DNA from: Tenrec ecaudatus
Lineage: Eukaryota; Chordata; Mammalia; Afrosoricida; Tenrecidae
DNA length: 64,000 nucleotides
Direction: 5' to 3'
NCBI RefSeq assembly: GCF_050624435.1
Contig: NC_134531.1
Coordinates: 251,920,812 to 251,984,811, forward strand
Shown here: positions 53,277-63,242 of the stretch, piece after piece
How positions within the stretch are numbered: the stretch's first letter is position 1
Layout of the letters: each line of letters begins with the position of its first letter
Notes under the pieces: generated by a model
The model's input: the letters and a program-made list of their open reading frames with translations, nothing else
What the model was told of the DNA's origin: nothing
Databases searched by the model: none
Made by a program: the position numbers and the translations under genes

Positions 53277-53827
53277 ATTGGGTATTTTTTTGTAATAGGC
53301 TTTTCTCTGAGACAGTCTGACAATTTACAGTGAATTTAGTGACGAGTGTAAACAAGACCCAATCATGAATCTCAAAAGGCAAGGCAAGATCATTTGTTCA
53401 CAAATAACAAGTTTTCTTGAATTAAATGCCAGTCTTCCCTCTTTGGTTTTATATAGAAAGCTTTCTCTGAGTCTCAAAGTAATTTAGTTCGTTTTAAAAC
53501 TTCTAATTAGTAGAATAAGGTTATTTTTCTTTGCAGATTTCTGCAATAAGCTGTTATATGAACTCTAAACTCAACGCACATTCTTTAGTCTGAGTCTTTT
53601 CTCATTCTGTGTAGTTCGCGGCGCAAGGCAGCCTTTTTCTCTTCTGGTCACACATGGGACACACATAAGTTGAAGTATCCCCACTGAAAAGCTGGCAGCC
53701 AATGGGAGGAGTCAAGGCTTGTATGTGACACCCTGAAGCAGTTTCTCTGTCACTATTCGTGAGCTGCCCCTGCACTAGTTTGAGGTCTCGGAGCGCTGAG
53801 GTCCTTTGTGAGCGATAGTGTGGAAAA

Positions 53828-54025
53828 GGAGCCCCCGTTGGTGCAATAGTTAAGCGTTCAGCCGCTATCCAAAAAGTTGTAGTTCGAAGCTCCCCAGTGG
53901 CTCTGTGGGAGAAAGGCCCGACCAGTGGCTTCCATGAAGATTACAGCATAGCACACCCAAAATGCCAGTTCTGTCACATGGGATCGTTGTGGGTCAGAAC
54001 ATGACTTGGCTGCACCCAGCACCAT
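53828..54025 (+). repeat. AfroSINE in the DCBLD2 3' UTR, near full length
   Basis: 'gagcccccgttggtgcaata' head, 'agttcgaagctccccagtgg' B-box and 'ggatcgttgtgggtcagaac' tail. Confidence 0.75.
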
Positions 54026-56035
54026 ACTGCAAAACACGCCTTTAAAAGCCTTGAGACCGTCAAGACGACGCCAGTAGACTATGAAATGGCAATACCTAAA
54101 TTCGACGCCCTTCCGTAGCCCCTTCGTTTGCCAACTTGGTGTTAAAAGCACCTGCCCGTCAGCTTCAAGTCACCTCTGCTGGCCTGTGTCTCCTGCTGTT
54201 GGCAGGACTCACAGACTTAGAATAAGGACGAATAGTGTTTGTGTATTTGTTTGCACAAGCAGCTCAGTCTTCGAGCCTTTGCTTCTACAGTACGAGTAGA
54301 CCTGTTCATTTCTGGGGCCTCCTGGCCCCTTTGCTCTAAATTTTAATGTTTTGGTGTTGTTTTTTTTCGCTTTTTCATTTGCTTTTGCTTTTCCAGACAC
54401 ACTTTGAGGCCCAATTTTACTCCAGAAGAAGCAAGACTATTTAGTCTCAAAACACGTGGAACCCAAAGCACAGACGTTGAACTTGTTTACACATCGACGA
54501 CTCTGTGAAGCACAGGGGCCAGTGCACGTGTCCCTTTTCAGGGGAGGAGAGCTTTTTGCTTTTTGGTCATGCACTCTACAGAGTATGAATCTCCTCCAAC
54601 CCCCATCTGTGTGGAGCTTTCCCAGAGATGCTTCACGGCTCCATTTTCCCAAAGATGCTGGCTGCTATTGTGTGATTGTGTTCACCTGATTGTTTTTATT
54701 GTTGGGTTTGGGGGTTGGCGCCCTTCCTCTGGACCTTTTGTTTTCTGTGGAGAGTGGCAAGTGTTTTCTTTAAATGATGCATACTTTTAAGACGGTTTGG
54801 ATCGCCGCTGTGCTGCCCTTGAACTCCCAGTGATTTTTACAAAGTGTCTAGTTTTAACTACTTCTCTATATTTTACTTTCCAGAGGACAAGCTGAGCCTG
54901 ATTCAAAGGGTTTTTCTGGTTTTTTGTACTTTTATAACATTTGTTTTCATATTAGAAGTTTTTTGCTTCTTGGTTTAAAGCTAAGTTTATACATGTTATA
55001 TATACAGCTTTAGAGACAATCAAGTAACAATTGAAAATGTGAAAGTAAGCATTTTGGACAAAAATCCCCTTGAATTTCCATTCATTGCTTGAAACATTTG
55101 AAAGACTTAAGTCACTGGTGTATCGGATTCAGACCCCTCCCTCCACGCCTCCCTGCTCCATTCATACACTTGTAGAAATAGAACCAGACGGTGACAGGAG
55201 AGGTGTGGCCATTACAGGTTTCATAAAATGAACACTGAGTTCGCTGTGACTTAATCTTATAAACCAGCACCATCGTGAGAATCGATTCATATATTATTAA
55301 AGGCTGTACAGCTAAAGTGATTCTCTTGTATGCACAGGGTCTAGTCTCGCCTACAGTTTATTTAAGTTCACATTTCACTGTTTGCACTTTGCATTTAGCA
55401 GTGGGTTTATTCACTGGTGACAATGGTTTGAGTAGAGAATTTACACGGGAGTTGGCCTGAGGATACGGTGCATGTGCTTACTGTCTCCCCTGCCCCGTGG
55501 GGGCTCGCATCATGTAAGTGCAGCCACGCTCCTGGCAAAGGGATTCCACATTGTAACCCGGGAGCCAGTCCTATCAGATCAGTACGCCGCGAAAGAACCG
55601 GCCGGTTGAGGGCCATGGACCCTCGAAACCGCAAGCTCTGCTACGAATGAAATACCCTTTCAGCTCTGCCTTCCGGGTATGAGCTTGAAGTCCCTCAGCT
55701 GTAAGGTGAAGGCGAGTGGTTAGGACAGTAACCCTTGGGTCTCCTCAGGCACCAAGTCACATTTGCTCATGACTTTTTCTTTTCTTTCCTTTTTTCCCTT
55801 GGGCACTGAGAAAGGTGGAAACAAACATCCGGTGAAATATGTATTGGAAATGGAATGGCTTGCGTGTCAGTGATGTCCCCCTCCAGAATGTATTTTTCTT
55901 ACCTCGGCATGTACTGTAGTCACTCATCAGTATTTGTATATGTTGCTAGAATCTAGATTGTATAAATAGTGAGGGTTTGAATGTGTTCCGTGTGTTTTAT
56001 TGTATATATGTTTCTTGCTCAAATTACTTGGCTTA

Positions 56036-56041
56036 AATAAA
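56036..56041 (+). promoter_or_regulatory. DCBLD2: Likely DCBLD2 polyadenylation signal AATAAA
   Basis: Canonical AATAAA in 'cttaaataaaacaacc', followed about 15-25 bases later by a TG/T-rich stretch ('ttgaggtttgtagcctttt') that could serve as the downstream element. It is the only canonical hexamer I noticed on this strand between the stop codon and the convergent gene that has such a context. Confidence 0.7.
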
Positions 56042-56060
56042 ACAACCTTGAGGTTTGTAG

Positions 56061-57499
56061 CCTTTTCGCTTAGTACATGGACCCCCTGATTCCGCCTCAA
56101 TTTTAACATCACACAAAGAAATTTTACAGTTAACAGTGCAGTTGCTTACAGCAACATATGAAAACATCGCCGAGAGTTTTCCACGTGGACCGGTGGTTCT
56201 TTTTCTGTGCTCAGCAGCAGCCTTCTGGAAGCCCGAGTGCTGCTTGAAGGCTGGTGGACTGTGTAGCCAGCGTGAGGAGTGTGCAGGTGAGGCTTGGAGG
56301 GAACAAGCCATCACCGCAGGCCCCCACGTGGATTCTACTCTGGGACCTGCCCGTCCAACTTCACATTCATTGTGACAATCCGGGGCACGGGGCGGGGGTA
56401 TGCTGGGGTAAACAACATAGCCCGCAAAGGCTCCTGAATGCGTAGCTAGCCGGTGAGAGCAGCCGCCAGCCTTCTCCCCCCTTGCGCTGCTTTGCAGTAT
56501 GTCCAGACTCCTGTGTGCTGATGCTGGTAGGATGTCTCACCCTTCACACACACTTTAGAGAGGCCGGTTGGTTGCCAGTACGATCGTCAATTTATTACTC
56601 AAAATAAGTTCTCTTCTATCTTGTCTTCAGATAATTTCTATTGCTGTCCTTCTAATAACCTCGACTCTGATCTTTTCTTCTCTCCCTTTATCACAAATCT
56701 CTCCCCAAATATCTGTTAGCTTTCTTCACATTTGGGAAGAGATTAGCTCACCACACCTAGGACTGGCTTGTCAGTCTGCCAAAGCTTCCTTCCTGGTAGG
56801 GCCCCCTTCTGCCCTAGAGGAAGGTGGGCAGATAAGCTGTCTCTCTCTCCTCACAAGAAAAATGGGGATTTGCATCATGAAAATAGTTTTAGATTCAAAA
56901 CAAAACTGACTATAAACATTTATTTACTCAGTATCTCATCCTCATCTCCTAATTAAGTCTAAACTTAATTATTAAGTAAAACAATAAATGAACCCAGACA
57001 GAATAATTAAGGGGTTTCTTGAATTTAACTACCATAGTTCCACCAGGCATTTGATAATAGATTATTTACTAATGGAGAAGTTCATATTTAGCCTATTACC
57101 TCTAGCTCAAAAATTTAAAATTAAAAAAAAAATCTTTGCTCTATCAGACTACACGATAAATCTTTTAGTTTTAATCAATTGCAGAAAACAGGCTGCATTA
57201 AGCCAGTATGAACCCTGTGTCCGTATACACTAATGTAAGATTCCGATCAGGCTTGCCTGGAAGAACAAAGAATTAACCATTTACCTATACATAGGCTTGA
57301 CATTCCAGTTTGCTGATCAAGAGATGTGCCTGTTCCCTTGAATGCAGACTCAGAGTCAAATCTCTCAGCACGTCAGGTTCTCCTGTGGTTGTTTGCAGTA
57401 AACTAAACCCCAGACTTAATATAGAGGAAGTGATCTTCCTTCAGTGTCTCAGGTAACATGATGAAAAGATGTTGAAAAACACGTCAGAAAACTAGCTTG
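56061..57499. other. Intergenic gap between the convergent 3' ends of DCBLD2 and ST3GAL6
   Basis: About 1.4 kb with no recognisable SINE, LINE or exon. Open frames here are short and have no family resemblance. A few hexamers (TTTATT at 56591-56596 and 56919-56924) could act as - strand polyadenylation signals of longer ST3GAL6 transcripts. Confidence 0.6.
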
Positions 57500-57714
57500 T
57501 TTTACAGACACAGTGCAATCAAAACTTTAATTTTTTTCCTTTTTGCTAAACTTAAGTTTCCAAAAAGTTAAATATATTCACAGAAACCAGGCAACAACAA
57601 CCTTAATATACATAATATTTGACAATTGTGTCCAACACAATTTATTTAAAAATAAACTAGAAATCACAGTATAAAAATAAAACTAATACTATTCGTGTCA
57701 CCTTTCGGTCTGGG
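57500..57714 (-). other. ST3GAL6: Probable ST3GAL6 3' UTR
   Basis: AT-rich unique sequence following the ST3GAL6 stop codon. On the - strand it contains an AATAAA at 57646-57641 and an ATTAAA at 57531-57526; the second is followed by T/G-rich sequence and would give a UTR of roughly 200 nt. Longer forms reaching AATAAA at 56924-56919 are also possible. The choice cannot be settled without transcript data. Confidence 0.5.
57526..57531 (-). promoter_or_regulatory. ST3GAL6: Candidate ST3GAL6 polyadenylation signal ATTAAA
   Basis: Read on the - strand as 'aaaattaaagttttgattg', followed by 'cactgtgtctgt', a plausible GU-rich downstream element. AATAAA at 57646-57641 is an alternative but would leave a UTR of under 100 nt. 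Confidence 0.4.
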
Positions 57715-57801
57715 TCATTCTTGAGTCAGATTGATTACATAGTTCTTTTCTATAATGTCCTTCAAAAAGATCTGTTCTGCTGTCACGTTGTGATAGACGT
57801 T
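57715..57801 (-). CDS. ST3GAL6: ST3GAL6 last coding exon (sialylmotif VS, stop codon)
   Basis: On the - strand, acceptor 'ctctttag' is followed by 87 nt encoding NVYHNVTAEQIFLKDIIE and KNYVINLTQE, then TGA (57717-57715). ST3GAL6 is a Golgi type II membrane sialyltransferase that adds alpha-2,3-linked sialic acid to type 2 N-acetyllactosamine chains and contributes to selectin-ligand synthesis. H-N-V-T-A-E is the family's VS motif (H-x4-E), which contributes the catalytic His region. The ending matches the human C-terminus I recall with minor changes (Tyr for Leu, final Glu for Asp). The phase-0 junction agrees with the upstream exon at 60018-60170. Confidence 0.93.
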   Translation of the reverse strand, partial: NVYHNVTAEQIFLKDIIEKNYVINLTQE

Positions 57802-58084
57802 CTAAAGAGAGGGGAAAAACAAATATCTTTCCTAAGGATCAACATTTCCTGGTTGATTCTAGAAATCTAGATACCAATTGTAAGGACAGGTTGCTCGATT
57901 TACACAGGCAGCATCTGGAATTCTTATACTGGGGACATGGATATATATGTGTGTATGTGTATGTATAATTTCTGCCCTTTCAATTGATGCCTTAATTTCC
58001 CTCCTTTTTTTTCCTTTAACATTTTAGTGTATTTAAAGGACTATTCAGCCCAGAGTGATTTTAATGTTCTGTTGAGGTAACTTG

Positions 58085-58345
58085 TGACGCGCTGTTGTAA
58101 TGAAAAGATGCGAGTTTGATCCCACCAGCCACACTGCCAGAAGAAGACCTGGTGCTCTCCCGTGACCGTTCCAGTTCAGTAAACAATGGGACAGGCCCAC
58201 TCTGTTCTGCCGGATCAGTGGCGCACAACAGCAGAACTTGGCAAGTGGTACTTTTCCTTTGGGACGGTGAGGGTGCTGCTGGACTGGGTAGTGCCTCCTA
58301 TGGTACGTGGTCACTGGGAACGAATTGACCCGATGGCACCTAACA
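58085..58345 (+). repeat. AfroSINE, diverged, long
   Basis: 'cgagtttgatcccaccagcc' B-box, and a tail 'aacgaattgacccgatggca' that reads on into 'cctaacactcccaaac' like the RTE terminus. Confidence 0.55.
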
Positions 58346-58419
58346 CTCCCAAACAATCTCATTGATTTAGCATTGTGCGGTCTTGGGGAATGCTCTCACG
58401 GGCTCTATCCATCTAAGTT

Positions 58420-58595
58420 AGGAGTCATGGTAGTGCTGGTGGAGTCAGTGTTGGGCTATTAACTACAGGTTCAAATCTACCATCTGCTCCCTGGGAGAAA
58501 GGTGAGGCTGTCTTCTCATAAAGTGTCAGTCTCAGAAATCCTATAGAGGTCTGCAGAGTTGGAATCGCTTCCGTGGGAGTTGGTTTATCCATATA
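58420..58595 (+). repeat. AfroSINE
   Basis: 'gttgggctattaactacagg' head, 'ctccctgggagaaaggtgag' middle and 'gagttggaatcgcttccgtg' tail. Confidence 0.65.
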
Positions 58596-60017
58596 TTCTA
58601 TCGTAATGATTCCTATTTCCGTATGGAAAGTGTACAGATAAGATTCATATCTTATCCCTTGTGGTTCACCACTAATCTAGTCAGGTGAAAGAGGAGGTTC
58701 CTTATTCCAGACAGTATGACCACATAGAAAGGTCTGCAACCTTTTTTTTTTTTTAATAAACCTCATCTGCTGAACTGCAGAAGCGTCCCCATGATGACAT
58801 GGGAATACTTTAAAGTATGTATGTTTAAATTCTGCAACTAAAGCTGATGGCCCTGCAGCCATCATCCCTTCTATAATTCTGGACTGTCGACTCCTATGCC
58901 TATAGGACCACTTTGGAAGGCGTTCCCTGTCAGTGAACAGTCATAGGATGGGATTGAGACCTATCACAGAAGAAGGGATGAAGTCCTACCCGTAACGCGA
59001 GGATCAAACCTCACACCACATACATGGATTCAGTCTATAAACCAATAGACATACCAAGGGTAGGTTTCTCAAATTATGCAGGCAGTACTTGGGAGAAGGG
59101 GGAACTTAGAAAGAATTATATGTCTGTTTGTGTATTTATATAAAGACATTGAAAGAGCAGAAATATACATGATAGCCATCGAAAGGATTGAAGGGCAGAT
59201 TTATATGTAGATAGATATAGATAAAAATGCACATATACACACATATTATCTTTTCAATGGATGTCTTAAGTTTGTCCTCAAGAATTAATGTTACGTATTA
59301 ACATCTCATTTATATTTATTTTTTCCTTTATCATCTAACTTGATTGCTCCTTTAAGAGGGTACCTTAGTACAGGGTGTGAACCAAGCCTTTGTTCCCTTG
59401 GGGGCATCTTTTACTGGATCTTAGCAGAGGGCGGGACCTGAGACCCACCCTTGGTTTCCCTTGGGTAGATCAGGTACTGTCTTAACACACAGCCTCTCTT
59501 GGAACACCACATATGACCAAGTGTTGGCAGAAGCAAGACCTGCTGTGCCTTTTGGACATTTTTGGCTCTGGCTCTGGGCCCTGTGTTTGTCTGAACAGCA
59601 CCCCACTCCACGTGAGACATTTTCTCAAAGTCCTTTCTGTGAGAAGTTGTAGCCAGCTTTGGGGGGCGGGGCAGGGCGTGAGGGAATAAACTCAAAGGAG
59701 TTGTGCAAGATGGAGAACAGGCTCTGGGAAGAGCTGGACATTTGGGACATCGTTATCCTCCAAATTCTTGGGACTAGTATTAATTTTTCCAAGAGATACT
59801 GTTTTCCATGTAACCAAGAGGTTCTCCCTAAGAGCCCAAGGCCCCCAGACCGGGACTGCTGCTGTAGAGAAAGTCCCACTGGACTTAGGTTGTGGTTGCA
59901 GCAGCTAAGGACTCTGTGACCCCTCTCAAGCTATCGGTCTTTGCAAATCTTAGTTTCCTCAGTAAAGTGAGAGCGGAAGAAGAATGGAAGTTCACCCCAA
60001 AGTACAGTATCTTTTAC

Positions 60018-60170
60018 CTTGCTCATCAAAGACATGGTTGCATTTCCATAATAGTGCAAAAGACTCCCGCTGTCAGAAAAATTATATTTGAAACCAGCTA
60101 TGTGAACTTCATGACATATATGAAATGCAAATATGATGGCAATAATTCCTGTCGTTGGGTGTTTGGGTTT
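60018..60170 (-). CDS. ST3GAL6: ST3GAL6 penultimate coding exon (sialylmotifs S and III)
   Basis: 153 nt (51 codons, phase 0 at both ends) on the - strand, with acceptor 'cctttccag' at the high-coordinate side and donor 'gtaaaag' at the low side. It encodes [36 protein letters not shown] and [19 protein letters not shown] ... C-H-E-V ... G-F is sialylmotif S, which binds donor and acceptor, and H-Y-Y-G is motif III. N-F-S and N-A-T are potential N-glycosylation sites, the latter present in human. No stop interrupts the exon. The exon preceding it in the gene was not found before 64000. Confidence 0.94.
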
Positions 60171-60359
60171 CTGGAAAGGAAAGTGAGAACAGAATTAAAC
60201 AGAAGACATTCCCAACACGCTCCTTGGCCACTATTGCATCCCGGAGTGGAATCATCCGATGTCGTGTGAGGTTCATCTTGTCCTCAGGCTCAGTCTCCAA
60301 ATACATCTCAATATATATGACTTCAATTCTAATTTAGCTGTGACATGAGTCCTGAGGAA

Positions 60360-60500
60360 TCTCTGGGAGGTACAGTTGTGCACACATCTGCAATCGAGAG
60401 GTTGGAGATTTGAATCTGCCCAGCAGTGCATGGAATAAAGGCTATCTCTGTCAAAAAAAATTAGCCACCAGAACCCTTAGAGAGCACACAACTGTTGGGA
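60360..60500 (+). repeat. Probable AfroSINE remnant
   Basis: 'ctgggaggtacagttgtgca' and 'gaggttggagatttgaatct' resemble the head; the rest has decayed. Confidence 0.35.
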
Positions 60501-60784
60501 CACACGGCATGCAGTGGATGAAGGTCAACTTGACTTGAGCTCGTACTCCTCCTTACACCACAGGCGACTGGAAGGAGCACTGCGATGCTTAAGAGGATGC
60601 TGAAAACAAAAGGCTGAGTCAGGCTTCCTGGTGGAAAGAGCAAAGCCTTTAGAGATTTCGAACAGTGTATGAAAGATAAAGACAATTTAATTCACTAATA
60701 GATAGAACCCTCCTAACAGACTTCGTTTACATTAACAGCCGATTGTCTCAATGATGATCCGGACCATTTAAAGTACCTCTAAGA

Positions 60785-61000
60785 AAGGTAATGGGCTGTG
60801 GATGCACTGCTGACCACAAGGTCGGTGGTTCAAAACCCAGCAGCAGTTCCATGGGAGAAAGATGTGGGCGGCTATGTGCCTCTCGGAAGATTTACAGTCT
60901 TGGAAGCCCTTAACTGTGAGTCCGAATCAACTAGTTGACAGTGGGTTTAGTTTTTGGTTGGAGGAGAGGACAGTGGGTTTAGTTTTTGGTTGGAGGAGAG
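60785..61000 (+). repeat. AfroSINE with a duplicated 3' tail
   Basis: 'cacaaggtcggtggttcaaa' B-box and 'ctgtgagtccgaatcaacta' tail, ending in two perfect 32-base copies (60937-60968 and 60969-61000) of 'gacagtgggtttagtttttg' plus 'gttggaggagag'. Confidence 0.8.
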
Positions 61001-61094
61001 TTTTTGTCAGCTTCAAAGACAAAATGTAACCGTAAGTATCTGACTTCAGAATAAAGGTTCCAGAAATATGACAACTGGACCCTCTCAGCGAGAT

Positions 61095-61278
61095 CATTAA
61101 TCCCAAAACTCGAGTCAGTTCTAACCCATAGCAACCCTATGTAAAGTTCCCAAGGCTGTAAATATTTATCAAAGCAGACAGCCTTCCCGCTCCTTCCCCA
61201 GCAGCTGATGGATTTGAACCACTAACCCTGTGGTTAGCAATCTAGCATTTGACTGACAGCACTACCAGAGCTCCTGAC
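61095..61278 (-). repeat. AfroSINE, antisense, near full length
   Basis: 'actcgagtcagttctaaccc', 'atcaaagcagacagccttcc', 'atggatttgaaccactaacc' and 'actaccagagctcctgac'. Confidence 0.75.
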
Positions 61279-61817
61279 AGGATCATTAGCAGTTAGGAAG
61301 AAACCCAGCAAGTAAACACTTGGGAAAGCCACTAGACTAGATGGTTGACAGGGGGAGGTCTTGGTTGTTACCATTTTGATTCTCCCTGGGGTGGCTTTCA
61401 AAGGCAAAAACATTTATCTGACACATTTCACAGAACAATTCAAGGAGATATCCTTTCAATGAAGTCTTAGGTATCCCATGAAATTCACAGGATTACTTTT
61501 AAGAAAATAAAATGTACCCCGGAGGACAAGCTTGTTTGCAAGCATAACACCACTTGGCACAAGTTGTTGATCTCCGCCACTCGTGGTTCAACCACAAGGC
61601 TTTACACCGTCTGCTAAACAGAGATGCTAAGGGTTGGTCTAAAAACCCAGGAGTCAGTCGGGATCATTGATTCCCCTCCTTTTCTCTGTTTTAACCCCCT
61701 GTTCATGTTCATGACCTTCCTTCCCTTCACACTAGAGTCCTCGATGGGTCATCAAGCCCTTGTGTAGACGGTCAATGTTCATCACCCTTCAAATGTTAAC
61801 CCCAATTAATTCTAGTT

Positions 61818-61975
61818 CAGCGGTTCTCTACCTGTGGATCGCCACCCCTTGGGGGATCGAGTGACCCTTTCACAGGGGTCCCTGATTCATAACAGGAGCA
61901 AAATTAAAGTTCTGAAGTCGCAACGAAAACAACTGGATTAAAGGGTCCCGGCGTGAAGAAGGTTGGGAACCACTG
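61818..61975 (+). mobile_element. SPIN-like non-autonomous hAT element
   Basis: 158 bp starting CAGCGGTTCTCTACCTGTGG and ending GGTTGGGAACCACTG, whose complement begins CAGTGGTTCCCAACC. The interior includes 'gaccctttcacaggggtc', 'cataacaggagcaaaatta', 'gcaacgaaaacaactgga' and 'ttaaagggtcccggcgt', following the SPIN non-autonomous consensus as I remember it. Flanks TTCTAGTT and CCTTAGTT are a decayed 8-bp duplication with the TCTAG preference typical of SPIN. Confidence 0.85.
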
Positions 61976-63054
61976 CCTTAGTTACTCTGTACCGAGCAGC
62001 AAGAGAACAGTAGCTGTCGTTCACCTTAAACGCTTCTTAAAACATCTGTATTTCTACCACTTACTTTCTCCCACCTTACCAATATCGTCCTTTCTAGAAT
62101 CATTCCCTTCAGTGTGCACACCTCATCAAAAGAAAACTTCCTTTTATGACAACTCTATGAAGATGCGCCTCTGCTTGATTATGCCCCCCTTTTCTCTTTA
62201 ACTTCACTGTCAGTAAGTCAGGGTTTTTTTTTGTTTTTTTTTTTTTTGCATGTGCTCAGTCTCTGGGCAATATCCAATATGGCTGACCTCTATTGAATGA
62301 CAGTATTGTCCTCACTTGGTTTCTGGAATATATGTCTTACAGCTTCAGTTACAATTAGTCCTAGTGTCCTCTGTAAATATAACTAGTTTCTTCCTATGCA
62401 TGGAGTTAAAGATACACCAAAGATCATACAAAAAATATCACGGTTACAAAACTCGAGGAACTGTCAAGTTATAAATAATAAATTCAGAAGATATTCTCAA
62501 AATTAATCAAATGGAACTTTCATTTATAATAGGCATGGGTTTTGATTTCAGGGTTCTACTTTTTGAATCTACACTTATGAGCAAAACCCCCATCTCAGCA
62601 CACGGACAGCTGCCTTCGTGTAGCTCTGCAAACGCTGCAGAGAAACAGTGTCTACAGAGGGATAGGTCGTTAAAAAGAGGAAGTCACAACAAACGGTAAA
62701 CATGGTGGGATAATCCCAATCACCTGCCCACACAAAAGGGTGCCGCACACCCCACACCCGTTTGCAAATGCAGAGAGGACATTGGGCAGCTTGGGGGGAG
62801 GCAGGAAGAAGGGAAGGCTCTCCCACCCTTTCTGGAACCTGCCTTTTGAAGATGTGTGACCTGTTTTTGTCACAATTTTCTTGACACTGAAGAAGAGATA
62901 ACCCAGTTGTGTATTCATTTCTTTGGATTTTCTCTGCATGACAGAGGGAAACCCTCATTTCAGCTGAGGGATCACGTGTCTAGAGAGCAGACTAAGCAGG
63001 GCTACAGGGATCAGAGTGCAGATGTCTTTTAACTAATCTGGGGTCGTTAAAAAA

Positions 63055-63242
63055 AAAACAAAAACCAAACTCGCTGCCATGGAGTGAGTGCTGACTCATA
63101 GCGACCCCTGTGGGTTTCCGAGACTAACTTCATGGGAGAAGAAAGCCCAGTCTCTGCCTTGATCTGCAAGCAGTTCTGAACTGTCGACCATGCGGAGCGG
63201 AGCCCAAACGTTCAACTACTACCCACCCCACCAGGACTCCTC
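63055..63242 (-). repeat. AfroSINE, antisense
   Basis: 'gctgactcatagcgacccct', 'aagcagttctgaactgtcga' and 'ccaccccaccaggactcct', preceded by an A run. Confidence 0.7.

Larger units (their letters stand above)
52192..56060 (+). other. DCBLD2: DCBLD2 3' UTR (about 3.9 kb)
   Basis: Non-coding sequence from the stop codon to just past the best AATAAA (56036-56041). It contains two SINE insertions (about 52985-53145 and 53828-54025), a CT/CCCT/CA microsatellite (53202-53276) and several ATTTA-type A/U-rich spots (for example near 52493 and 52669). The last 150 bases before the signal are AT-rich and free of recognisable repeats, as expected for a conserved 3' end. I see no long open frame of interest. 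The exact cleavage point cannot be read from sequence alone. Confidence 0.75.
57802..60017 (-). other. ST3GAL6: Last intron of ST3GAL6
   Basis: 2216 bp bounded by - strand GT (60017-60016) and AG (57803-57802). It holds two AfroSINE copies, AT-rich stretches with 'tatata' runs near 57940 and 59215, and otherwise unassigned sequence. No gene is seen in it. Confidence 0.8.

Noticed and set aside
53194..53280. Regularly spaced short repeats considered as a CRISPR-like array
   Set aside because: It is a dinucleotide/tetranucleotide microsatellite without spacers, in a mammalian 3' UTR.
62575..62958. 127-codon open frame on the - strand, in the right orientation for an ST3GAL6 exon
   Set aside because: The translation has no sialyltransferase motif and no matching splice sites.
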